A stretch of DNA of 64,000 bases from Trichoplax adhaerens (lineage: Eukaryota; Placozoa; Uniplacotomia; Trichoplacea; Trichoplacidae), in the NCBI RefSeq assembly GCF_000150275.1, contig NW_002060948.1, positions 1,862,251 through 1,926,250 on the forward strand. The letters are read 5' to 3'. The position numbers were made by a program, and so were the translations under genes. Of this stretch, positions 35,573 through 47,900 are shown one piece after another. How positions within the stretch are numbered: position 1 is the stretch's first letter; each line of letters begins with the position of its first letter. Under the pieces are notes generated by a model, which searched no databases, was not told where the DNA came from, and saw only the letters and a program-made list of their open reading frames with translations.

Positions 35573-38500
35573 ATAGCCAAATATGGGGCAAAGGTAAATG
35601 GACAGGCACAAAGTAATTTAAAAACTAGGAAGCAAATACGATAATTCTGATCTTTCTATAACCCATTTAGTCTTTCTTGCAATCGTTATTTAAACCCTTA
35701 TATTTTATCTTTTTCAGGAGTTACCTTGAAATAAGTGGATTTAAAAAGTATAATTTTTATTTCTGTAAGCTCAAATAAATTCAAGCAAAATTCTTATAGA
35801 TTTGTTTCCGAGTGGATAAATATTAATAGCTTCACCATGAATTAAATCATATGTGATTATGTTACGGTCAATCCTGGGAATCGGTCATTCCCGAGTAGAT
35901 AAATATAATCACCTTTTAATTATGTGTTTAAAAATTGTAACTATAACAGATTAATCATCGTATTATTTTTAAAATTTGCAGGAGTTATGTAAGCTAATAA
36001 AGTATCATATTCTGCTGTCAAAACGACTAGATTAAAAGCTAATCTGATGCTAGTATAGCGTTAAAGTAGTGAAGCTTACAGTTCATGTAGACATTGATCC
36101 CTGTCATTTATCTAACATATACATAATGTTAACACGGTTATAAGTTTCTGTAGATTTTTTTACATTTTTAAGTCATTGCTTCAGCACTAGTAGTTATTAT
36201 ATACATTGAAAATGTAGATTCAATTTCTTTTTGGCAAACTTATTTTGATATCTTATGTAATATGCAACAAATCCTTTCAAACTAGTAGCTAAAATCGTTG
36301 TTTTCTATAAATATAACATTTGTGATAGTTATGTAGGCTCAACAGATGTAATTACATCTCGGATTACTTCAATAATTCTAATTCTAAGTAGATATTTTAA
36401 GATGAGCAAATAGCTCACTTTACAATGTTAGAATTACAATTGATATCGCTGGAATAAAAACTATTTCAATGTACCATTTGCAATTATCATCATCATATGA
36501 CAAAGATGAATACTACAGTAATAAGACCTTCATCTTAGGAGTTGAATATTTTATTTCTCTCGAGGACGCAATGCGTGCGATGTTCCATCTTGCATAATAT
36601 GTACATGTTATTAAATATCACTACTATATCTACAACTGAGAATACTGCTGTAGCAAGAGCATTATTTTTACGGCCAGTACTAATGCACCTTCATTAAGGT
36701 GTAGATATATAGCAATCACCTTGATATCAACAATTAAAGTATATCATACCGTATACGCAATATTTTTCGCGCTTAGCCTTTTATCGCTAGTATAAGGTAA
36801 ATACTAAGATTCTACTGATAGAAACATATTCCGAATCTATTTCTATCTAGTTATATCTTAATAACGGCTTCTCCTATTTATTTAAAAAATTTTGTCAATT
36901 TCCAATTATAGATCTAAAACTGGAATAAAATGTCAGCATAATTCTGTAAGAGATTAATTTAAAGAGCTACGAAAACCACCATATGGCTTCGATGAAGATA
37001 CGATAATATAGATATAATGAAATTGTTCTCGGAACTATTTATACTTACGCAATTTGTCAACATTTACTAGGAATGCCAGTTATTGTATAAAGGATGCTAA
37101 TATTATTATTTATGATATCAATAAATAATATACAGTATTCGTGCCTCTTATATTTTAAATTCTTATCAAGCATAAGCTTTTAGTAAGCTACGAATATTTT
37201 ATATCGTGAGCTCTACAACTGAAATGGTATTAAATATGAACACTCATTTTTGCTTCATGTTGTTTTGATTAAAATCTCATAAAAATGCCATAAATTGGCT
37301 TTGATTACGCTTTTCTTTATATATTCGTATGCCATTAGGTTTCTGAAAAAGCTACAATACAGTAACGTATAAGAAAGATGAAGATAACTACGATAGTTGA
37401 TCTCGTGGATGGGACTATAAATTATTATTGACTTTGTTGGTAAAAAACATTGAACAGTATCAAGAGTTGAGAAATTAATCCTAGTTTAACAGAGTTAGAT
37501 ATAAATATCAATTAACACTCTTGTGTTGAAATATTGACTACGGATGCCATAGTGGGAAGACCTAAGTCATATGATTGAAAAACAAGAGAATTATACTATC
37601 ATCAAGTGTGTTAATGAAGAGATGGCGTCTATTGTTATTATTTCTCTTTCTTATTCTAATCTTGAACGATAATTACCAATAACGATAAAGTAATTAAGAA
37701 TAATTGTAAGAATAATTATATCATTATATAATTATATTATATTATATGCATTATATCGATCAATATACGGGCCACATCCGGATGTTCTGTACCATACCGT
37801 CTATGCCATTATTGCTTAATGATCCTTTACTCTCTTTCATGCAGTCTATTGCTACCGCATCGCAATTATCTATGACATCATGCCTTCACTTGTAATTTAA
37901 TTATAATAATAATAGTAAGTTCTAAATTATTCGTCATGTGATATTACTGTTATGCTATTATGATTCCTGTTCTATGAATGTGCGTAAAAGTAACCGTTTC
38001 CGAATAGAATTCGATTATTTTTCGACTCTTAAATTATGCAATAGACATGTTTCGGATATCTTTAGAGGAAGGACACACCTTAAAAAAACAGATTGATGAA
38101 CAGCTGATGAGCTGTTTTCTACATGAAATGCAGCAAATGAAGTGATTGACGACTGTCAATGATAGAAAAACTAAAGTTATCAGTTTCAATATAATTTTTG
38201 TATGGGGAGCAAGGTGCTTGCTGTACCTTAAGAGTTAAATAAATATTCATCCATAAAGGCTGACTAAATAATTTATTATTATATAAAAAAGGAATAACAA
38301 TAACGCTGCTAACGTCACTGTTATCATCAACAGTAGAACCGAAGAATAATCATAACAACAACCACATTAGTACTGTAGCGCTATATTAAAGTATTAGAGC
38401 TACTAGCTATGCCTTCATAATATGAATAGTAATATTCTATATCCAATGCTATTGGATAGTAAATCTTTGTTTGTGTAATCAATACAACTAATAGTTAGTA

Positions 38501-38884
38501 GAAAGCATCAAGAACAATTTATCCCCTGGGTTTTTCAATAGTTAGGTCATCTAATATTACCTAATCGATTAGTTAACTTCCGCTAATCAATCCCTATATC
38601 AGGGAAAAATCATCAGGAAAGCAGTTCGCTTTAATTCAAAATTGTTTATTAGTCGTCTTGTCTTTTAGTATTAGTAAAAAAATATGGAAATCAAGGCAAG
38701 AATGTCAAATTAATCGCTACGTATTCAGAAATGTTTTAGCGTTTTAAACGTTCAAGTCTAACTATTCCTTATCAATATAATTAACTTTAGAATCAGATTA
38801 TTAAATTCAACTCCCTTATTAATTAACTTTAAACCATTTAAGCTTTTAACTTCATCTTTATTCCAACATATCCATTACTTAAAG
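35573..38884. other. 3.3-kb region between genes B and C
   Basis: It holds the 3' end of gene B and the upstream region of gene C. A small two-copy duplication of about 82 bp is at 35801-35930 (CCGAGTGGATAAATAT and CCGAGTAGATAAATAT). No gene, RNA or transposon remnant is recognisable. Confidence 0.55.
35774..35779 (+). other. Candidate poly(A) signal of gene B
   Basis: AATAAA lies about 200 bases after the stop codon. A second AATAAA is at 35996-36001. In such AT-rich DNA the hexamer alone is weak evidence. Confidence 0.4.
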
Positions 38885-38947
38885 ATGAAACTGAATCGTT
38901 TAATCTATTTTTTCGCCTCAGTTTTCTTTCTATCGACGGCATCTACG
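38885..38947 (+). CDS. Gene C exon 1: signal peptide
   Basis: Twenty-one codons begin [15 protein letters not shown] and end in a small-residue STAST, a good cleavage region. Donor GTAAGA, phase 0. Confidence 0.85.
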
Positions 38948-41900
38948 GTAAGATTAGCTGATAATGATTGACTCTAAGCATGATTATGTTTACTAAGTTG
39001 ATGGATTATAATACAGTAATCATTTTGCTTCACGGTGAACCTCGTCTTTTAGCTGACAAATAAAATGCACAGTATTTATATAAATAGATAGTTTAAAATA
39101 ATATTAAGATACATTTTAAGGTAGCATGGTATTTAAATACAATTCAAGATAATCCTACATCTAGAAGAGCATTCTATTATTCCTATTTCTACACGCATTT
39201 ATAAAAAATTAGTCAAGAATTGTATAGAATTTTCTTCCTTTCTAAATCTTTATCTATAAAATAACGCAACTAATTTTATCCTGGACGTGCTCTCAGTTTA
39301 CTATAAACCTTACGTTATAGTCCAATACTACAGTATCAATGTTAAGTTACAGAGTTCATTATCGTTATTGATCCTTTTGAAATACCTGTCAAATAATTTC
39401 TTTCTTTTCCGTTACTTTCATTAACATCAACGTAGCTTATTAGTGACTATAAACGTTACGCCAACAAAGTAAACTTAATGATTGTACGATAATTAATTGC
39501 AGGTAGTTTGATTTATTTCACTAAGTATAGAAATTTTTAGATATTAGCTACAGAAAGCGATATTAAAGATTAATCGCCTTTCCAGTCTAATATATACTGA
39601 TGGTAACATCTATACCTTATCAATATATTACTATTTCTGTTTCATTCAGGCTAATGCAACTTCCGTGCAGGCTAACATAAGCATGAAGTTAATAAGTTAT
39701 CATAATCCTCAAGAGATATTATATAATGGCCAAAAGTGCGATACTTTCTCATCTTGTGACTATATATTTAATTTTTGCGGCCGGAAAACTAACTCTGGAC
39801 CATCATGCGTTTATGGGGATGTTACGACTAAATCGTTTGATAATGTTGGCGAGACGAAAACTTTTCAAGTGGGTGAGCAATTGACCAATGGGGCAATTAC
39901 CATCACTAACCCATATAGCGCTCCAATTGTCGGACTATGGCCTGTAAGTTTACTAGTACCAATTAATTAACGGCTAGCTACAATATAATTTATCTCAATA
40001 TCAACTAATTATGCAGTATATCTAGGTTTCATCATACCCTGATAGTTATTTCATCCCAAATATATCGCCTTATTCTAAGCTAGAGATACTATTAGTAGAT
40101 TGTAAATGATTTAGATATTTAGGAAGTAAAATATTATGTAAAATTAAAATATCTCATTTAAGTTTTATAATTAAAATTAATGTTGGATTGCATCTAAGTT
40201 ACAACAATAATATCCTTAACTAGCATGAAAGAAAAAAAAATGATTTACGATGATTTACGTACACATAAAGTCATAAACAAAGCGAATTCAAGAAATTTGT
40301 TTATAATATATCATGCATAGATAGTTAAAATTAGTTTAATAAGGAAACTTTAAAAGTAAAATAGGCCTAAGATATCAATAAATTGAGAGTTAAGATACTG
40401 TCCACTGTGGTTTCTTAAATTTGCTATTTCATAAAATCTATCATAATCGATTATTACTACAAATTACAGTAAGAAATTGCAGAACTTGCTTCATCAAGCA
40501 GTAATCTGGCATTACTTAAACTACGTCCAGTTATCATGCACCTAGAGTAAATTAAGTATATGTTTCTCTAATCAAAATAGGCAAGCACTTCAAAGCAATA
40601 ATTGAATTAACGTTATAAAAAAGTATGTGCCAGATCAATCATTTGCTCTGCATATGAGCTTATTAATCATCAGTTCATATTCTACGATATTGGATGCAAT
40701 ATAATATTTATGTCCATGCATAGCATTTACTCCAGTTTGCTATTAGTTTCCAAACTTAACAGAATATTTAAGCATCTGTTACGTTAGAACAGTTTTTGAT
40801 TTCATTCTTTAAGTCTTTCAACTTTGACAAACAGAAAAGGAATCACTAGCAATTTGCGTGGATATTATGATCAATCAACTCTATGTCAACATCAACTGGC
40901 GCATTTTATAAATTTCTGATACATCAGTTAATACCTTTTATATCTATTTTAATTTTAATAGGGCCAATTCCAGCTCTTTATTAACGTTACCGATGAAGAC
41001 TCATTCTTAGAAGTAGGCAATAATAGAGTCGATGATTTAACAAAAGATATTACCATATCGGCTGGTATTAAGCAAACGATTACCATGACTGGAAGTCGCC
41101 CCACTAATCCATCTAGTTTTACATTCGAGATGGAAGTTAAATGTATAAATAGTTGGATGGGAAGCCTTTGCGATATAGGTATAATTAACTCACCGTATCT
41201 CTATTTCATTTAAGAAATAAAGATACTTCTCAATTTCCGTCAAAACTTTTGAGATTTCTAAATAGAATATAGAACACTTATGGTAGCAAGCAAACTATTT
41301 CTTCCCTTCTTATTTACTTGTTCCTTCTTAATCCTTTCCAGATCTAATTAGCTGTCGCAGTTCACCATGTCAAGGTAGAGGAAACTGCATAAACACTGCA
41401 CCTAACGCTTATAAATGTCATTGCCTTACTGGATATACCGGTGTCAATTGTGAAACAAGTAATGCCGATTTCTAGGATACATACATTTCCATTTTTTAAT
41501 AAAATTTTGCAATATCTATTATCAATTACCAACAGTTTTTATTTCGTTCTTGTATTTTAATTGTCACCTATGGACGCATTAAATACATTATTAACTCTCC
41601 GTTCTAGATATTGACGAATGTGCATCTGGACCTTGCAAACATATTTATTCCACCTGCATTGATTTGGTGAACGGTTATCGATGTGTCTGTCCATCTGATT
41701 GGACAGGAAAAAATTGTGATATAGGTTAGTAGCATTCTATTTACATTCGATAGGTAAGTATGCATTACATTGCAAATCTTCTCGCAGATTTTGTATTTTA
41801 CTAGCGTGGACTTTTAAATCCTATTGCGTATTCTATATATTGCATTTTAAGAGGATTAGATCAAATTTATTGATGATGACCAAATATTTATATGATTTTG

Positions 41901-44900
41901 AATACAATGTTATTAGATAACAATATATGCCGTATCAATAACCCATGTCTGAACGGTGCAACATGCAAATTTACCAATGTTAATCAATATTCATGTACCT
42001 GTCTTCCCGGATTTACAGGAAAAACTTGCGATAGTAAGAGTATATTTATTCTAGTATATTTAGATTTTAGGCTGTTACATATCATGGATCTAAAGTATCA
42101 CTTGATAGCCATAGCATTGGCAATCTTATATGATATAGAATCTACGTTATATAAAATGTTGGCGTGTGTAAGCGCATGCAATTGGATCTAATATGTGGTT
42201 AACAGTAAACTAAAGACAAATTTGAGATCTTCATAAATAATATCAATTTCGTGGCTTTAAACTTTCTCAGTTGTAAATAGCACAAACATATTGATTCAAA
42301 GCACTCATAGTTTGAATGCTAAACTTTAAACTCATTAGCTTACAATGGTTGTCTCTCGGATCCATGCCTTCATAGAGGCAATTGTTCAACTGGAAGTAAT
42401 AGTTATACCTGCCATTGCCCTCAAGATTGGTCTGGGACTCACTGTGAACAGGGTCTGTTATTCTTTTCAGCAAATATTCTCCAGTGACAATTAGTATATT
42501 CCACTATTGCACAAATTGATTAAATCTAAAATAATTAATATAATAAAATAGGCTAGACTCTAAATCGGTGATAATATGCAAAAACTGATCCATATAGTCT
42601 TCATCATCTCGTATTAAGTGTCCATCATTAAGTCAGCTTATTACACATATAACGTCACAGCCTTTTCACTTTAATAGTCTTAATTTAATGAGAATCTTTG
42701 CTACGTTTGTTGATAGATCTTAGCCTATGTAGAACAAATTCTCCATGCCAAAACGGTGGAACTTGCCAATTTGTTAATGCAACCAGCTATCAATGTGTTT
42801 GCCCACAATATTATACTGGGAGTACCTGTCAATGTTAGTCTAGACATATTATAGCTTCTTAATTCTACAACCATTATATCTAATATTAAAGTATCGATAT
42901 TATATATGATCCATTTATTCAATTTCCGATGTTTGCAGCTCATATTCCTTGCCAATCCAATCCCTGTATTGGTACTGGTTCAACTTGTGTGGATACTCCA
43001 AGTGGCTATGTGTGCCATTGTCCAGTTGATATGACAGGAACCAATTGTGATATAGGTTGCTTAATAAATTAACCAATACGATGTATTTCACCCGTTATAA
43101 TTACATACAAGCAAACATATAATTATCTGTAATACTACAGATGCCACATACCATCGTCGAATGGAATCACAGATCGATAGTGTGATATAAGATCGTGTAG
43201 GATCAATAATGTGATACAAATTTTAAATAGCAGTTTTAGCCGCTAGGATAGTTGTGTATCATGAATGAATACTAATTTATTGTAAGAATAGGGATTAATG
43301 GAGATTTACGATATTAAGTGGCAATTTATTAATCTTTAATGTTTCATAGCTTAGTAATAAGGATTAAATATAGTATTTTTGCTCCAATCATTCGTAACTC
43401 AACTTGAAATAATCAATTTTAGATACCAACGTATGCAGATCAAACAATCCTTGCCAGCACGGCTCAACATGCGAAAATACAGGCCCTTCTACTTATCGAT
43501 GCGTATGTCCATCTCTATATTCAGGCCAAAATTGTGAAAGTAAGAAAACTTTGTAATGTAACTTAGTTACTCTAGTCATATCAATCAACCAAGTTGCATT
43601 TCATTAAACTAATTTTTTATCGAAACCAAATTTCATGATATTACTAATTTTATTATTTCTTTCACTATGTTATCCAACTATCATCTAGATTATACACCGT
43701 GCATGTCAAATCCTTGCCAACATGTCTACGCTACATGCGTAAATAACCCACACAATTATACTTGCCAATGCCCTGGCGATTGGATAGGTTATAATTGCGA
43801 GATAGGTTAGTTAGAAGTGGAATTGCTGAACTTATATTGTACGTGTAATTCGCGATAAAGTAAAAAATGATTAAGCTAAGATCAAATTTTTACGTTTACA
43901 AATAATTTGGTTACTCATATTTATTTAAATAATTAAAACATAATTTAAAAGTACAGTATCTTATTAATTACAGCAAACCATACTTTGTATAAGAAATTAT
44001 TAAATATAAGCTTTCCACCTTACGAAAGTCATTATAGAGAGCATAAAGTCTATTGATAGATCAGTCTCGTCTAATATTTAGTAAGGTTATGATAATAAAA
44101 GATATGGAATATTTCAGCTTATATTTAGCAATACAGTCCAAAATACTGTGATTTAGCCATGATTACCAGAATAAGAATTGTAACAGTTTATTGATCGGTT
44201 CTTACTTCTAATACAGATGCAAATATATGTCGAATGAATAACCCTTGTGTAAATGGCGGGATCTGCACATCGCATAAAGCAGGAAAATACCAATGCGAAT
44301 GCCCGGATAACTATAACGGCACTAATTGTGAAAGTATGATTTTTATATTCAATACTCTTTGGTTAACTCAAGTATCAATCGATCTATGACGGCTTTATCG
44401 CCATATATCCTCTACTTGATAATTCTTGTAATGTACGATCTACTAAATTTCCATAGATCCTGTATATAGGTTGTAAGGATGTAAAGCATATTAAACCAGC
44501 TCAAATTAACAATTATAGTCTGCTTCTAAATAGAATATTCCTGGTTTATTACTAGATTACAACGACTGCTTATCGAGACCTTGCAATCATATTTACGCAA
44601 CATGTGTGGATTTGCCGGGTACCAATTATTCTTGCATTTGTCCTTCTGACTGGACAGGAAGAAATTGCGATAAAGGTATTCTACAGAAACTATTATTCTG
44701 AAATAGCCATAGCCTAGTAATCGATTTAAGTCATTTTTGATCGAATCGGATTTTGAGCATTTTTAGTGAAATTTGATACTTTGCCTTTATCAATTGAGCT
44801 TCTTTGTGATAGTACTCGCATACATTATTGCTTAGGTGCAATTATTCCGTAGTATATCAACATCACATGTTAGCGAAACATAGCCAACGCAAGTATTATA

Positions 44901-47900
44901 TCCCATCTAGTCTGATGTTACCCTAATCGAATAAATCATTCATTATTATAGATTTAAATAGCTGCAGATCCAATCCATGTCAATTTGGAGGTACTTGCAC
45001 CAGTATTGGTCCTGATGTCTATGCATGTAGTTGTCCTGTTGGATATACTGGCAAAAATTGTCAAACAGGTAGCAGATTGGTATCTATAAAATGATTTTCC
45101 AAATCAAAATGATTAGCTTTAATATAACGGAAATCTACTAAAGCAGGCATTGGCATAATTGTTGGGGCTTTACAAGTCATTAGAGAAGATACAGGAATAA
45201 AAAACTTAAAAAATGAATTAACAACTCATTAAATAATCGCTTGTACAGTTAAAATACGTTTCTATTTGCTTGATGCATTCTTATTAGAAACAGTTACCGA
45301 GACCATTAGTTTTAGATTTATTTATTTCTTGATTTACTCATTTAGCAAACAAGGGCTCCAAAAGCTGCTAGAATGATAAAATGATTGCAGCTTCAGATTT
45401 TATTCTCTTTCACCAATAATAACTGCAATTCCTACGTAACCTATGTTTGATCAACCTATTTCAAATTTCTCATTAACTTTAGATATCAATCACTGCCTTG
45501 GACATGCTTGTTTAAACGGTGCAACCTGTATCGATGGTGTAACTTCATATACTTGCTCGTGCAATTCTAACTGGACAGGTTCTGTCTGTGATCAAGGTAA
45601 GATAAATTATAATATCACGTTTGATTAAAAGTAGGGGATAAATATACTCTATCTCAGATAAGTGCTGTACTAAAAGTTATCACCTATTTTAATAGCAATA
45701 TGTAGAACAGGATGCAATCTATTGCATGGCAACTGTCATAACAGCCCGATGCAGTGCTTGTAAGTTAATATTGGAAACTTGTTAACTTCAATTAATGCAT
45801 TATTCAATTTATTAGCATTAGGACTTATATATATAATAATACAACCGATTAGTATAATGTTAATAGAAACCTTGACACTTTCTAAACAAGATGCATTAAT
45901 GGCTGGACTGGAAATACTTGCAACACTTGCGTTAAAAGAGAAGGCTGTACAGGTCCGTTTACTACTCATAAAAGTGTTTGAAATGTTATTGATTTAACAT
46001 CCCGAATGCGTTCTTTGGCTAGCATTTGATAAAATTCCTCCGCCGTGGCAACGTTTTCTTAAATTATATTATTTGTCCATCAATATTGTGATATTACATG
46101 TTCAGTATTATTGCAATTCATTGATTGCCCCATTACGACCATTAATGTAGAGATTATATCACACGTACAGTAAGAGTATCTACTCGTCTTCGTATTTTTC
46201 GTTTAGTAACATTGAACATGTTCAGTACTATTGCAATTAATTCGTTACCCCATCGTAACCATTAAAAGGGATATATTGTACGTAGGGTAAGATTATCTAC
46301 TCATCTCATTTATACTTTTCGTTCAGTAACATTGAGTATGTTTAGTACTATTACAATTTATTCCGTGCCTCGTCGTAACCATTAAAGGGGGTTCTAAATG
46401 CACGTAACATAAGACTATCTACTCGTCTTATTCATTTTTTTCGTTTGATAACATTGGTATGTACAGCATTGTAGCAATTCATTTGTTACCCTATCGTAAC
46501 CATAAAAGGGGTAGATATAAACGTAATGTAAAGACTATCTACTCATCTTATTTGCATTTTTCGTTTGATAAAATTTAGCCAATGGCTACTGTGTTAATGC
46601 TAATGAATGTATCTGTAGAGATCATTACAGTGGTCCAAATTGTCAATATGGTTAGTATTCTGTTGGTTAATATCATGATCATGATCATCAATAGGATATT
46701 TAAATTTTTGACTTAATTCGGATTAATTTACTGTGATAGATAATAATAAATGCAGACTGGGACCTTGTCAAAATGGAGGAAACTGTACTAATGTCTTACC
46801 TGATAGCTATTCTTGTGGTTGTTTGCCAGGTTTTACTGGTAGCAATTGCAATACAAGTACGTTGATGCCATTTATTGTCATAGTACTGGTAAATTCAATA
46901 TGTGCTATTACAAAAACAATTTATTCAATATAATATCATCTTGCTGCATATGATACTTTCATAATCAATAGACCGATACTTTATTAGTTTTTCTTTGTTT
47001 TACTATATCTATATTAGCACTTTCATTAAGTCATACTTTAGCATATATATTTGATAAATATCCATGTCTGTCTGGACTATTATGTCATCGTGCATTAGCA
47101 CGTCCAGTAAGTCGTACGTTAATTTATATATTTGACAAATATTTATGTCTGCCTTTACTATTATGTTACTGTGCATTAGCATACTCAGTAAGTCATATGT
47201 TATTTTATATATCTGGCAAAACATTCATATCTGTTTTAACTATTATGTCACTGTACTATTGTAACGTTGTTTGCAGTTAGCTAATATCTGCAAGACACAA
47301 AATTATCAGCTAGAAAACTGTATTCAATTGTTCTTTATTCGATTGTAGTTCATGAAAACTCTACGAATTAGATAAATAGCTCTAGATTATTAAGTTTTAT
47401 AGGCTAGACTAAGCTGCTGCATATTGCAATTATTAATGTAGGTTTAAAGGGTAATATTTGTATGTTTCTCCGTAGATCTAAATTTTTTACCTTTGATATA
47501 ACAGATATCAATGAATGCTCCTCAAACCCTTGCGATAATAATGCTACTTGTAGCGATCGAGTAAATGGCTTCCTATGCTTATGCAATGTAGGCTTTAATG
47601 GCACTAACTGCGAAAATGGTAGGTACAAATACAGATCCAGACAGGTTATGCGATTGATGATCATTATGATCTGCATACTTAAAGGTTGAGACTATTTGCA
47701 AACGAGGGAAAGATCATGTTTCTAATATGATCATTCTAATCTATTTCATTTAGATAATAATGCCTGTAGAATTTCTCCATGTCAGAATGAAGGAAATTGT
47801 TCTGACATTGTACCCAATAAATATAAGTGTGACTGTCCTAATGGTTTCAATGGAACTAACTGCGAAAATAGTTAGTAACATCACAGTCTAATTTTAAGAT

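Noticed and set aside
46101-46577. Regular 120-bp repeats as a CRISPR-like array
   Set aside because: Whole units are repeated without unique spacers, and the array is inside a spliced animal gene.
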